A DNA stretch of 64,000 bases from Trichodelitschia bisporula (GCA_010356995.1 ML996696.1:684364-748363); one strand, 5' to 3'. Counted from the first letter of the stretch, positions 1 through 11,446 are shown. Notes: a model not told the origin generated them from the letters alone. Numbers and translations: made by a program.

Positions 1-1011
1 CGCCTCGCCGAGCTTCTTCTGTGCCTCCTCGAAGTCAAAGTCGATATAGAGGGCCTTGACGAAGTCGGTTAGCGGGTCTGCGTACTCGTAGCCTTCCTGC
101 TTGATCACGCGGACCAAGTCCTTCAGCTGCTTCTGGTAAACGTTGCTGTTGCGGCTGAGTTTGCGGTTTGTGATCACCGCCGCGGTGAGGTAGCGCAGGA
201 TCCAGGGGCACAGCGTCTGGATGGTGTTGATGTAGGCAGGCGAGAAAAAGAGATCCGTCAGGACCTCGCGGGCGGGGTCGTGGTTAAAGAAAGGGAACAG
301 GGACCAGTGAATCAACCAGGTGCGAGCATGCAGCTGGGCCAACGCATTGCTGAACAGCCGCGTGTCGATATTCTCCTTCACCTTCTGAATCTCTTCCATC
401 GTCGGCTCCCACTCAGTAGACAGAATCTCAGACGCGAGCTTGCCCCACGTCGCGGCGGACACTTTCTCGTTGTCGGTGGACTGGCGGTCAGCGACATCGT
501 CACTCTCTGAGGGCTAACTCACCAACACACGGAACTGGTACAGCAGCTCAGCGGCACTCTGGTAGGCACCACAGCTGTACTCAAACTGGCCATAGTCGTA
601 CAGGGCGTTGACCATCTCGAGCGTAACGCCGTGCTGCTCCTTGAGGAACGCCAAGTTGGCCACCTTGTCGCTGCGCAGCTGGCTCACGACATCGGCGTCT
701 TCGAGCAGGCTACGCAGCTTGCTAGTGTCCTCCTCGTACTGCGCACGGCGCCGCAGAACCTCCTCCCGCTTCTTCGTGTACTCGGCCGGCCGCTCCGACA
801 GCCCCTGCAGCTCGCTGTCCAGATCTCCAACGAAGTCGGTCATGTTGGTGTGCTTGAGCAGCTCGAACTTGGTGCGTGTGATATCGGGCAAGGCGTCGCG
901 CTCCGACAGCAGCGGGTACACCAGGTGACGGTCGAGGAAGGGGATCATCTTGGGGAGCAGGTCGTATTTGGCGACGAGGTCGGCCGCCGCATCGGGCTGG
1001 TTGTCGGCCAT
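1..1011 (-). CDS. int6: Eukaryotic translation initiation factor 3 subunit e (partial, 3' end outside window)
   Basis: Subunit e of the cytoplasmic eIF3 complex, which promotes recruitment of the 40S ribosome to mRNA. Exons run 1011-523 and 480-<1; the 42-nt intron (481-522) has a GTGAGT donor and a CTGAC branch element a few bases before CAG. The ATG at 1011 opens a protein beginning [18 protein letters not shown], matching the eIF3e N-terminal domain (helical, with the [20 protein letters not shown] stretch). The second exon continues with the W-rich segment ([20 protein letters not shown]) and Q[10 protein letters not shown] that are well conserved in eIF3e. The C-terminal PCI domain is only partly inside the window. 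It is divergent from mL49, with 260 bp between the starts. Nothing looks broken. Family recognition is strong; only the 3' end is unseen. Confidence 0.93.
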
Positions 1012-1271
1012 GTTGGAGATGTAGATGCTGGTTTAGAGGGTGGAGGGTTGTGGAATGCGGTTGCGGTGATGTGGTATCAAGGCGGGGTGGTGGTTTGTCG
1101 ATGGCGGGCACAGGCAAATGTTGCGGGACCGTGTGCGGGCCGTTCGCTAAATTTTCGCCGACGCCTGAAGGCACCCCGGAAACAACGAGCGACGACACCC
1201 CGCCCCTACGATACTTTTCACCCGCCCTCGCCATTCTCGAACCCCACGATCGTTCACTCTTAATTAGGATC
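1012..1271. promoter_or_regulatory. Divergent promoter between eIF3e and mL49
   Basis: This 260-bp gap separates two divergent start codons (eIF3e on the minus strand, mL49 on the plus strand) and must hold both 5' leaders and promoters. Both products serve translation, cytosolic and mitochondrial. No TATA box or specific factor site can be named with confidence. Confidence 0.5.
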
Positions 1272-1757
1272 ATGACGCTGCGCTACTTCATAACTCCCTT
1301 CTTGCGCCCGTCCAATGGGCCCTGTGCGGTCTTCCGTAACTTCTCTACAGCCGCGCGACGGACAGAAGGTATGCAACTTAACATCATTCTTACAACGCTA
1401 ACATATCCAGCTGCTTCTGCACCCACTTCCACAGTTGCTTCCACACCTGCAAATCCGACACCCCGGCAACGCTCAAGTCAAGTAACCGCCTCGCAGCTGC
1501 CCTACTTCGTGGGCCGGTCACCGAGTCGCCAACTCCCCGTGTATACCGACCTCAAGTCCGGCGGGACACGCAAAGAGACGCGCATCCGCAAGATAACCGG
1601 CGACATTCGCGCGCTGCGAGATGATCTGGCGGACTACCTGAAGACGCAGAAGGTCCGGGACGCGGATTGCGTGATCTCCTCCATCAATCAACAGATCGTA
1701 GTCAAGGGGCATTTGAAGCTGCAGATATCTCGATTTCTGGAAGAAAAGGGCTTTTGA
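1272..1757 (+). CDS. img2: Mitochondrial large ribosomal subunit protein mL49 (Img2 family)
   Basis: Component of the mitochondrial 54S ribosomal subunit. Exons are 1272-1368 and 1411-1757. The 42-nt intron (1369-1410) has GTATGC, a GCTAAC branch site and CAG; its length is a multiple of three and it carries no stop, so retention would keep the frame open. The spliced protein is about 147 residues. The N-terminus (MTLRYFITPFLRPSNG...) is basic and hydroxylated, as in a mitochondrial presequence. The C-terminal part reads LPYFVGRSPSRQLPVYTDLK, then a TRKITGDI-like segment, and ends in KLQISRFLEEKGF; this is the Img2/mL49 signature. The ATG at 1272 was chosen because it is the first in frame and gives the presequence. 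Confidence 0.9.
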   Translation: MTLRYFITPFLRPSNGPCAVFRNFSTAARRTEGMQLNIILTTLTYPAASAPTSTVASTPANPTPRQRSSQVTASQLPYFVGRSPSRQLPVYTDLKSGGTRKETRIRKITGDIRALRDDLADYLKTQKVRDADCVISSINQQIVVKGHLKLQISRFLEEKGF

Positions 1758-1899
1758 TCGATTTTAGTGCACGGATTGCGTGGGCATAGGGCGGCGCAGG
1801 CGGTTGGGTATGTATACTACGGTGGCTCGCTTGAGTCTGACGAAATCACATTCATCGAAATCAAACAGCACTATCTTTCGGTGATATATACAACTAGTT

Positions 1900-2834
1900 T
1901 CACTTTCCACCCTTTGCAATATCAATCATGTACGACACCGCCTGGCTCGTACTGGTTCCTACATACGCCAAATGGGCCGCCCCAATGATGAAGTTGCCTG
2001 TGCACACCTGGTCGCCAGCGGCGCAGTACGTCTTAATCGGGCCACTGTAGCCCTTAATCGGGGCGCCATTGAACGGATCGCCAAAGACAACAACAGCCTG
2101 TTCGTCAGCTCCAGCTCCCAGCAAGGCACCAAGAAACTTACCGCAACCTTCTGCTTCGCCTCCTCACTCGCATACGCCACCCCATTATGCGACACCATCG
2201 CCCCCTCCGAATACCCACTCATAAAAATCTTCGACGTCTTGCACTTCTCCGCCGCCTGGTTGATCATCTCCTTCGCAATCATCCCCCCAGGCAAGCCAAC
2301 GCAGTTATCCCCCGCAATATCCGCACTATACGGCACACCCTGAATATTCCACTGCCCCGGCGCCTTCGCATTGAGACCCGACTGCAGCGCCGGCCCCACC
2401 GTGCTCCCCATAGTCCCCATCTCTGTCGTGCCCCGCGCAAAGAAGAGGATATTCGGCTTACACTGCCCGTTAAACTTGCCCCCGCCAAACTGCCTCTTCA
2501 CCATCCCCCTCTTCTCCCGTTGCGCCTCCACCCCCATTCCCCTCCACTGATCGAGTACCAGCCGCCCAGTCCCCTTCCCGAACCCCTTCCGCCCTCCGCC
2601 GGACCCAGCGGCCTTGGCCGCCTTCACGCCTTCCGGATTGTACTTCGTAATGCACACCCAGCCCTGCGCGTCGCCGCCCTTGGGCTGCGTAGTCGGGAGC
2701 TTGCCCGTCGAGCCAGACAGATTCGCGATCTCGCATGACTGGCCCGTGCACCCTGCGGCCTGGGACATGGTCTCCGCATTCGCCAGAAGGGACGGTAAGG
2801 CGAAGAGGAGAGCGAGAGAGCGCAGAGACGGCAT
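1900..2834 (-). CDS. Secreted cutinase / carbohydrate esterase family 5 protein with long propeptide
   Basis: Predicted extracellular serine esterase acting on cutin-like polyesters or acetylated polysaccharide. Exons are 2834-2142 and 2097-1900, with a 44-nt intron at 2098-2141; the protein is 296 residues. Residues 1-20 form a signal peptide (MPSLRSLALLFALPSLLANA). The cutinase fold starts near residue 125 (CKPNILFFARGTTEMG). The nucleophile is Ser209 in GYSEG; the likely other triad members are Asp260 (GDQVC) and His273 (AHLAY), and the family's cysteines are present. Between signal peptide and catalytic domain lie about 100 residues with their own cysteines (C29, C34, C61) and a dibasic KR at 113-114 just before the catalytic domain, a plausible Kex2 site. 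That insert is longer than in typical cutinases (about 200-230 residues in total). Substrate is not determinable. Confidence 0.88.
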
Positions 2835-4209
2835 CGTTGCGGTAGAGACTGAGCGATGAATGAGCGTGTGGTGCCGGACAAACCTGTGAGACGGGTGTAG
2901 ATGCGCGTGGAATGGGAGTAGAAAGAAGCGTGCTCAAGCCTTTTAGCCCCTCTTATCTGCTTACTAGCCGGGCTTGATATACTGCGCGGCAAGGCTCGGA
3001 ACCTGACCACGTATGGTAGCGGGTTAATTGCCCGGCGTCCTTCCCCATTTCAAGAGTATGCTCCGCCGGCGCGCACCCCCGATCAACGACAGGGCTCTCC
3101 CGCATCACAATCGCAGCGCGGCCAGGGAGCATGAGTGACGGAAGGGCGATGCAGGTCATGACGACGATGCGGGGCGAGATTAGACATGGGTCGGGTAGCC
3201 GGCGTTCCGTGGTGGTTGGTCAGGCAGACGCAGGGTGTGCATTTGGATGGAAAGTCTTGCGAGGCCGGTTATGGGAGGATTTGAGGGGTATGAGTGGGAT
3301 TGGTTGCGTGCTGATGAGGTCCGGGGAGGGTATATCGCGTCGGATATTTAGGGCTTAGCACTTTGGGCGCCGTAGATCCGGGGTTCCTGGGCACATACAA
3401 GCCTTGTTTTGACTGTGGTGCTTGTGCCGGTATGCCGTTATAATGATAAGGGTGACATTCTACTAGGTATAAGTGTTGTCCGTTTGAATGCTTCCAGCGA
3501 ACGCCATTTGCACTTTCCCTCACCAAAAAGGACGCCAAAATCAACCATAAGTCAGGTTAAATTCCAGAACTTCGCTGTGGCCGTGATAATGTTCATAAAA
3601 TGATAGGAATGTGAAGTTGACTATTTCCATCCGATAGATAAGAGTTGAGAGACGGCATGATATCAATATACCTGAGAAAGGGGTGAGGTCGTCGTCTACA
3701 GGCAAAGGTTGCGACATGAAGTCTAGCCACCACAGTGGCACGTGAGGTAACATCTTCAATGGAACATATCAGCTGCCGTTGACTCTTCAAAGTCCTGCCT
3801 GATCTAATTAGGAACGGGTACAGAAGTATATAGTCATACTACGGGAGCAAAAATCCGGACTTGGACAGCCACTCACGAAGCATGGCACTGACGACGTCTC
3901 ACGTCCACCAACCTATCGATCCCCTCTGAATACGACAAGACCGAATCACATCCAGAGTCATAAAGCAGTGTCAACGCAAATTCATTACGCCATACCCAGC
4001 TAACGGAACCTTAAAAAACAAAGGTGCCCAGCGGGCAAATCCGCCCGCACACCAACAGCGGCCGTCCGACAGGGCGCGGCGCAGTCAGGCGCACCACCGC
4101 AGCCGTCACACACAATGTACAAGTGTGTCCATCGCCCATCAGCTTCGTGTCAGGATACAGTCTAATCCTGATCCAACGATTTCCAACCACCTCATCTCTA
4201 CTCACCACT
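2835..4209. other. Intergenic stretch, no gene seen
   Basis: About 1.4 kb between the cutinase start and the aconitase 3' end. Only short open frames occur, with no recognisable protein and no consistent splice pattern. The part next to 2834 must hold the cutinase promoter; the part just below 4210 is the aconitase 3' untranslated region. No repeat or RNA gene was recognised. Confidence 0.5.
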
Positions 4210-6812
4210 TTAGTTCTTCTTGTCCGCCGCCTTCTTCGCCATGGTGTTCAGTGCGCTGCCGTTACGGAACCACTCAAGCTGACCCTCGTTGAAGGTGTGG
4301 TTGAGCTTGACGTCGAACGCCTCGCCCTCCTTGGGGTGCACGCGCATGGTAACGGGCTTGCCGACGGCAATATCCGAGATCAGGAGGTCAACCTTGGCCT
4401 CAGGGGCAATCTTGTCGTAGTCCGCGGGGTCAGCAAAGGTCAGCGGCAGCATACCCTGCTTCTTCAGGTTGGTCTCGTGCTGGAGGGATTAGCTGTGGAA
4501 AGGGAAAGAAACGCCAAGAGGAAGCTTACGATACGGGCAAAGCTGCGGACAATGATGGCAATGCCACCAAGATGGCGCGGCTCAAGAGCAGCATGCTCAC
4601 GAGAGCTGCCCTCGCCATAGTTGTCACCACCAACGACCACCCACTGCACGCCCTTGGCCTTGTATTCCCGGGCAGTAGCAGGGACGGCATCCCACTTGCC
4701 AGTGAAGACGTTGAGAACCTTGTTAGCCTCGCCGTTCATGGCGTTGGTCGCGCCGATGAGCAAGTTGTTGGAGATATTGTCCAGATGTCCACGGTACTTG
4801 AGCCACGGGCCGGCCATCGAGATGTGATCAGTGGTCGTCTTGCCCTGGGTCTTGATCAAGATCGGGAGGTCCTTGGCATCCTTGCCGTTCCACGCCTTGA
4901 AAGGCTCAAGAAGCTGGAGACGGTCCGAGGTCGGGGAGACGGCAACCTGAACGGATGCACGGTCCTCGGGAGGAGCCTGGTAGGTGTCCTGGCCGGGGTC
5001 GAAGCCGTTATCCGGCAGGCCGTTGCCAGTAGGCTCCTTGAGCTTGAACTTCTTGCCGTCGGCGCCGGTAAGCTCATCGGTCATAGGGTTGAAGTTGGTG
5101 GTTCCCGCAATAGTGAATGCGGTAACGATATCAGGCGACGCCACGAAGGCATGGGTCTGGGGGTTGGCATCGTTACGCCCGGTGAAGTTGCGGTTGTAAG
5201 AGGAGATGATAGTGTTCGGGGTGCCCTTGGAAACGTCCTTGCGGTCCCACTGACCAATGCAAGGGCCGCACGCGTTGGCCAGCACCATACCGCCAAACTC
5301 CTCGAACGTCTTCAGCTGGCCGTCGCGCTCGATGGTGGCGCGAATCTGCTCGGAACCGGGGGTAACGGTGAACATGGACTTGGCATGGAGGCCGTGGGCC
5401 ATGGCGTCTTCAGCAATCGAGGCGGCGCGAGACATATCCTCGTAGGACGAGTTGGTGCACGAGCCAATGAGGCCGACCTTGATCTCCTCGGGCCAGCCGT
5501 TGGCCTTGGCAGTCTCAGCGAACTTGCTCACGGGGGTAGCCAGATCCGGGGTGAAGGGGCCGTTGATGTGCGGCTCGAGCGTGTTGAGGTCAATCTCGAT
5601 GAGCTGGTCGTACTCGGCACCCTGGTCCTCGTGCAGCTCGTTGGCGTACTCGCGAGCGAAATCGCCGATGGCGGTACGGCGGGTCGCGGCAAGGTAGTCG
5701 TACATGCGGTCGTTGAAGGGGAACAGCGAGGTCGTAGCACCAATCTCGGCGCCCATGTTGCAGATGGTACCCATACCCGTGCAGGACAGGCTCTCGGTAC
5801 CGGGGCCATGGTACTCAATGATGGCACCAGTGCCGCCCTTGACGGTGAGGAGGCCGGCAACCTTGAGGATGATATCCTTCGGCGCGGTCCAGCCGGACAT
5901 CTTACCAGTCAGCTTCACACCGATAACCTTCGGCGCCTTCAGTTCCCACGGCAGGCCGGCCATGACGTCAACGGCGTCGGCGCCGCCCACACCAATGGCG
6001 GCCATGCCAAGACCACCGGCATTCGGGGTGTGCGAGTCGGTACCGATAAGCAGAGCGCCGGGGAAAGCGTAGTTCTCGAGGATGATCTGGTGGATGATAC
6101 CAGAGCCGGGGCGCCAGAAACCAATGTTGTACTTCGCGCAAGACGTCGCAAGGAAGTCATAGACCTCCTTGTTGATGTCTTTGGCACGCTCGAGATCCTT
6201 CGCACCGCCGACCTGAGCCTCGATGAGATGGTCGCAATGGACGGTGGTGGGGGTAGCCACAGACGGCATGCCGGCCGACATGAACTGCAGAATGGCCATC
6301 TGAGCGGTGGCATCCTGGCAGGCGACGCGGTCCGGACGCAGCTTGAGGTACGAGCTGCCACGCTCAATCTCTTGGCCGTGCGGGTCGTCCAGATGAGAGT
6401 AGAGAATCTTCTCGGCGAAGGTGAGCGGGCGGTTGAGGCGGCTGCGCACGATGGCCAGGTTCTCGCTCATCTTCTTGTAGTTGATGTAGTGACCCTTCTC
6501 CCAGTTGGTCATCTCGACCTTCTTGTCGAGGTTGGGCGTGGAGGTGAGGGAGGCCAGGCCACGGCGGCCGAGCTGGGAACGTTAGTGTCAAGTATATACA
6601 TGATTGAGTCTACAGTATGCCAATTGAGACTCAATGGGTGCGATGGAATGTGTAGATATGAAGCGTGCGAGGCGTTGAGGGGCCATGAATAAGCAATTCA
6701 CAGCTCCCTTGACCCCGCACACAGGCGGCAACACATGGGAATGAACGGCAAGAGAGAATATACGTACCACCCGGCGCGCTGCAAGCCGTGTTGTCGACAG
6801 CATTGCGACCAT
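4210..6812 (-). CDS. aco1: Aconitate hydratase, mitochondrial
   Basis: Interconverts citrate and isocitrate in the mitochondrial TCA cycle using a 4Fe-4S cluster. Exons are 6812-6768, 6572-4530 and 4479-4210, with introns of 195 and 50 nt; the protein is 785 residues, the family's usual length. Exon 1 and the start of exon 2 encode a mitochondrial presequence ([15 protein letters not shown] then LGRRGLASL). Visible signatures are [19 protein letters not shown] and [12 protein letters not shown], which carry the three cluster cysteines (one in GSCTNS, two in CGPC), and the swivel-domain [23 protein letters not shown], here followed by the last intron. A second ATG three codons downstream is an alternative start. 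The first intron sits between presequence and mature protein. Divergent from the bud20 gene. Confidence 0.96.
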
Positions 6813-7531
6813 GGTTGAAGAGAGGAGGTGGTGGAGAGCTGTAGAGCAAAGGTCGGGGGGGTTGTGGGGAAGAAAAGAGAAGAAGAAGAAGCGGAAGCAA
6901 GATAACCCTCTGGACGAGCGGAGGGTATGAGGTCAAGCGGCAGCGGGTGTGGTGGTTGGTCCGAGCGTTTTTCCTGCGTCTTTTCCGTCTTCTCCCTCGG
7001 CAACGGGTTGATTTGAGGCAGAATGAACAGCACAACGCGATGCAGGTGGACAAGACGAAGATGACCTTTCAATTGATTCCAGTGTGTACATTGTAGTGAA
7101 GACAGCAAGATGCTCTATGACGTCCAAATTCCTCCCAGAGCTCCGCATATTCTTTGTCTGCTCACCTTTGCCGACCCCTCCATCTCAGCCCGCGCATCCC
7201 GTGTGGGGGAGCTGCGCCAGAGGGAGCAAAGAGCTGCGCGACAAGCAATTACTATCATCCCCCGTTGATTGGTCAACACCCTACCCCACGGCACAGAAAA
7301 TTATCACGCACAAATTTCGTGCCGGAACTGCCTCGCTTCAGAATACCCGAAGACATCGCCTCGCCCGTACCGTGCTCCACAGCTCCGGTCCATTTCACCA
7401 GTCACCATACCATCCGAATTTGAGCCTCAGGCTTGTCTAGATCGTAGATCCTTCACTGCTACCACCAGCGGTCTCCAACTGTTGCTTCACCTCCCTCAAC
7501 CCCACAACGCCCTAACCCCAAGACCGCAACC
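6813..7531. promoter_or_regulatory. Divergent promoter region, aconitase / Bud20-like
   Basis: About 720 bp between divergent starts. The aconitase-proximal side (6830-6970) is purine-rich on the plus strand, so its leader is pyrimidine-rich, as is common in fungal promoters. The bud20-proximal side has a C/T-rich leader. No specific factor site is claimed. Confidence 0.4.
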
Positions 7532-7935
7532 ATGCCCGCAATCCGTGGCCCCAAGTCCAAAAAGAAGACGCGTCGCTACACGCGCGACCTCGACGCCATC
7601 AGCGCCGACATCAGCGACCCAGCTCACCTCGCGCGTCACAAGGCCACCATGCACGCCGACGACCTCCCCGCCTTGGGCATGCACTACTGCGTTTCGTGCG
7701 CCAAGTTCTTTGAGAGCGAGACAAATCTCGTTGCACATACGCGGGGGAAGGTGCACAAGCGGAGGTAAGCGGTGTCGTGGTTGTGCTGTTCGTTCCTTGA
7801 AGGCTAATCGATATCAGAGTCAAGCAGCTTGCCGAGGGCGCACATACGCAGCGTGAGGCAGAAGAGGCAGTTGGGCTCCGGACAGATAATGGCACACGGA
7901 CGACCGAGGAGATGGCGGTTGATGAGGAGTTGTGA
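7532..7935 (+). CDS. bud20: Bud20/ZNF593-type C2H2 zinc-finger protein (60S ribosome export factor)
   Basis: Small nuclear shuttling protein that, in yeast, associates with pre-60S particles and helps their export. Exons are 7532-7764 and 7818-7935, joined over a 53-nt intron with a GCTAAT branch; the protein is 116 residues. The basic N-terminus (PKSKKKTRRYTRDLDAI) is the conserved Bud20 start. The single zinc finger is C-x2-C-x12-H-x5-H type (YCVSCAKFFES...LVAHTRGKVHKRR, residues about 50-77). The acidic C-terminus from exon 2 contains TQREAEEAVGL, also typical of the family. Length matches fungal homologues. Confidence 0.92.
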
Positions 7936-8091
7936 TTGACGCTGGTTGATATCAGACTGGTTGCATTGCACGGCGTTATGGCACGGATGGGTCGGACGGG
8001 CACGGCGGAGGACACTTGGCGCATCTACTTTCTAACATCTATCGGGATACACTAGCCCGCTCATGCTGGGCCCAGGAAATGGATATCAGAT

Positions 8092-9158
8092 TCAGTCTTC
8101 ATCATCATCATCTCCGCTGCCCGCGTACAGAGCCGCCATGCGCATCTGCACATAGTCCCACGCGGTAACCGCCTCGAACTTCTTCGGGTTGTCCTCCCCC
8201 CAACACCCAGGCAGCGCCTCGATTACCGTCCCAGGATCCGCCGTCGCGAAATACGGAATCGAGTACCTTGCCGGAATCATATCTTCCGCGTCTTCGGGCC
8301 CGACGACACGATGTACCGCACTACACCAACGCCCATTACTCCACCGCTCCAGCAGATCCCCAACATTAACCAGCACTGCACCCGGCACCGCGTCTGCGGA
8401 ACGCCACCTGCGAGAAACCGGGTCTTGAATCTCCAACCCCCCGATCTCGTCCTGAAACAGCAGCGTCAGGGTGCCAAAATCGCTATGCGCCGCGATACGC
8501 GCTACTTCCGCCTCGTCCTTGCGCAGCATATCCGCCGGTATCGGCGGGTAGTGCAGTAGGCGCAGCTGGAAGAGCGCCTGCGCGTGCTTACGCTCCAGAA
8601 ACCCCTCTTCGAGCCCGAGCGCCAGAGCCAGTGCGCGCAACACCGCCTTCACCACACCCTCGAGCTCGAAGAAGAACCCCTCCATAAACGGCTGGAAGCC
8701 AGGAAGCACGCCCTCCGGCGGCCATATGTTCGGCTGCGTGGCGTCGGCTGGGTTGCCGCTGTCGAAGGACTCTTTGTAGTCTGGCACGGCGCGCAGGGCG
8801 GCGAGCTCGGCAGGCGTGAAGACGTTTTGTGAGAGCTTTTCTACGCCGGGGGCGGAGTAGCCTCTGTGGTGTGAGCCTGAGGGGGGGTGGGGGGAGAGGA
8901 GCTTGGTTGAGGGGGGGAGGGAGAAGAAGGATTTGCTCTGCGGGCGTTAGGTGGGCATTTTTTTGTGGGGGAGAGACGGACCCAGGAGAAGCACGCGTCT
9001 ACCTGCGCGGCGTCGATGCCGTGCGCGGTTAGGTGCGCAAAGCCCACGGTGCGGAAGGCGGCATCGAGGGTTGCTGCGGTGTCTGCCTTCTCGTCGTGTG
9101 AGGCGGTGGGGCAGAGGAAGGGTGCGATGGAGAGTACGGGGATAGAGCTGGGCGGCAT
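8092..9158 (-). CDS. 2-oxoglutarate/Fe(II)-dependent dioxygenase (isopenicillin N synthase-like family)
   Basis: Predicted non-haem iron oxygenase of unknown substrate. Exons are 9158-9003 and 8937-8092, with a 65-nt intron; 333 residues. The N-terminal DIOX_N-type region begins SSIPVLSIAPF and includes the typical TVGFAHLTAHGI. The iron ligands are His203 and Asp205 (AHSDFGTL) and His261 (SAVHRV), and the 2-oxoglutarate-binding RxS is Arg276/Ser278 (RYSIPYF), so all required residues are present. The C-terminus ends in a run of acidic residues. No secondary-metabolite core enzyme is adjacent, so a role in such a pathway is not supported by context. It could act on a small-molecule or nucleobase substrate; the sequence does not decide. 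Confidence 0.9.
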
Positions 9159-9489
9159 GCTGAGGCTACGGCGTCGATTGATGATGATGTCGGACTGATG
9201 TTGATGTCCACCTGGGCCGAGCGGAGACGGGAGGTGTCACCATCGCGGGGTTGGGGCAGCGGCGGGGTAAGCACAGGACACTGTGGTACGCAGGTGAGGG
9301 TATCCTTGCGCGCATCACCATGGACCTTACCTCATCCAATACAGGTGGCATTCGCCATTTTGACTTTGTAGTCGATTTCTCTCAGTCAGAGTGTCGGCTT
9401 CACCCTACAAACGTGGAAAGGCCCAAGGGCACAGAACTGTTTACAAGTCCTATCAAACGGCCACAAACGCCTCCTTCACGTCACCCACC

Positions 9490-10434
9490 CTACTCAGCCT
9501 CCGGCGGACACTTTTCCGTCTCCTCATGTTCATGATACTCGCACATCCCCCTCAACCACGGCTTACACTCCCTCTCCGCCACCGCCCAATCAAGACTACA
9601 ACTCCCCATCCCCTTCCCCACACACCCCGCACAAAACGCCCGATTACACCCCGCGCACTGACTCCCCGACGCCCCAGGCTTCAATACAGCCTTGCAAATC
9701 TCACACGCCTTCGTCCCCTGCCAACTCAACGGGCGCCATGCGCGGAGCTCATGCCTCCGCAGCGCCGCCCAGCCAGGCCTCTTAAGCTTGCACACCAAAT
9801 CGCGGAGAAACGTCGGATGCCAGTCGTCGGGGTGCGTCGCGACAATATTATCCGTCTTCTTAAACGCAAAGACATCAAGTATGAGCCGGCGCACTGGCGC
9901 ATTGTGCCGCATGGCCTCATACAAGATAAACGTATCCGTTGGCGTCGGCACACTATTCGTCGTCTCCGCCAGCGCGGCAATCTTATCCACCACCGCATTG
10001 CGCAGTCCCTCGACACATAACTGATCCGCCAAAGCGTAGATATCCAGCAGGGTGAAGTACGTCGGCTTGCCGTCCTTGTAGAAGAACGGGTCGCGCTCCA
10101 GTCGGCCCGTGTACATCCACAGCACGACGTGCTCGAAGGTTTTGGCTTCCACGTCGGGCAGGTGCACGGCTTGCGAGACGCCCTCGGCGAAGGCGCCGTT
10201 CAGCGCGGCGGCGAAGAAGGGCGATTGTCTGGCGAAGAGCTCTTTGTGCACGAGGAAGCGTGCGCCTTGTGAGCCTACTATGATGGCGGCGGAGCGGTCG
10301 AAGGTCTTGAAGGCCGTGCTGCGAGGGTTAGCTGAGCTATGGTAGCGGGGAAGGCCTTCGTACCGTAGACAGAGCGTCTTGGGCCGCGCTTTGCGCCCCG
10401 ATGCGGTGCGTGTTAGGTTGCCTGCGTCCAGCAT
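9490..10434 (-). CDS. BTB/POZ domain protein with Cys-rich, putative zinc-binding C-terminus
   Basis: Probable protein-interaction or Cul3-adaptor-like protein. Exons are 10434-10364 and 10318-9490, with a 45-nt intron that is stop-free and a multiple of three; 299 residues. The frame extends upstream of 10434 only through a GTG, so the ATG at 10434 (MLDAGNLTRTASG) is taken. The BTB fold covers about residues 33-150: SAAIIVGSQGARFLVHKELFARQSPFFAAALNG is the classic N-terminal part, followed by EHVVLWMYTGRL. The C-terminal 70 residues contain CEIC, CAGC and CAGC pairs (about 228-262) plus two more cysteines, resembling a small treble-clef or FYVE/RING-like zinc site. I recognise no named family for this combination. 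Confidence 0.85.
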   Translation of the reverse strand: MLDAGNLTRTASGRKARPKTLCLRYEGLPRYHSSANPRSTAFKTFDRSAAIIVGSQGARFLVHKELFARQSPFFAAALNGAFAEGVSQAVHLPDVEAKTFEHVVLWMYTGRLERDPFFYKDGKPTYFTLLDIYALADQLCVEGLRNAVVDKIAALAETTNSVPTPTDTFILYEAMRHNAPVRRLILDVFAFKKTDNIVATHPDDWHPTFLRDLVCKLKRPGWAALRRHELRAWRPLSWQGTKACEICKAVLKPGASGSQCAGCNRAFCAGCVGKGMGSCSLDWAVAERECKPWLRGMCEYHEHEETEKCPPEAE

Positions 10435-11446
10435 CGCGGCGGGGAGAAAGGGGAATGTGGATCGCACTCGATCGACAGCGTAACAATGGGCGGTATCCCG
10501 CTCCTCGTATGCAGTTGCGCGGCGTGAGTGGCGGCGCGGTGTGAATAGCAGAGCCGGTACCGTTGTCGTGGTCGGCGTCGTGGACCGCGGTCAATGGAGT
10601 ATCTGCACCCCGCCATGGCAAATGGCCGCGCCGGCGCCTATAAGGACCACAGTACAAAGTTGATGCCGCGGGCGGCGAGGATTGCATTGTTTGACAGGAG
10701 AGTCGCAAGCGGACTGGTTGGGGGCAAGCGGGACAAAGAGGGCTGAAAATGGATGGCATAGGGCTGGGTTGGTGTGAAATCCTCGTGACGGCTCAGAGGC
10801 AACTTGGGTTCAGTTACGAGCTTTGGCTGCTTGTGACTGGGTTCGGTTTGGAGAGTAGTGTGGCGCTTCAAACGGATCTCCCTTGCTTGGGTGTGCTGTT
10901 TGCGAGGTGGAATGTTTGGCTGCTGGAGCGGCTCCCACCCCAAGGAGTTGTTCAAGGCGACAAACCCGTCTACGAACCTGTGGCGGTGCATGTGCTGATG
11001 GAAAGGAAAAGCTAGCCGGCATGCTAGCTTGCATGCCGTCGAATGCGGATGTCTCGTGGCCCTTCTTTGATGTCTCAGCCTTGACACGAGAGAGCTAAAG
11101 CACCATAAGGTGAATGAGAAACTTCCGTGTCACTACTTCTTCTTCTGACGAGGATGAGAATATCAGACCTTAAAGGAATTATGGAAGCGATTCATCGCTG
11201 CCACGCCAGTCGAGAGTGGCCACTCGTTTGGTCTAACCTGGAGTTAGACAAAAGTAAATGCGCAAGTTGTCACAGGGCAAAGGTGAGCTCAGCGTTCAAA
11301 AACGAAATAGGAATTAACTGATCGTCTGGTTTAAGCCTGAACGAGCGACCATCAACCTCAGCTAAGAGGACATTAAATCTCCTTCATAAACATGAAGAAC
11401 AAGGCCAAAAGAGAATATGGATACCGGCACTCGCCAGACCTCAGAA
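10435..11446. other. Intergenic stretch, no gene seen
   Basis: About 1 kb between the start of the BTB gene and the 3' end of the DUF2235 gene. Open frames here are short and unlike any known protein. An imperfect palindrome, AGCCGGCATGCTAGCTTGCATGCCG-like, lies near 11013-11040. No RNA gene was recognised. Confidence 0.4.

Noticed and set aside
3131-3603. Short plus-strand frames between cutinase and aconitase
   Set aside because: No homology, no introns that extend them and no conserved start context.
4572-6692. A 706-codon open frame antisense to aconitase
   Set aside because: It mirrors the codon pattern of aconitase on the opposite strand; the product has no family resemblance and no splice or start support.
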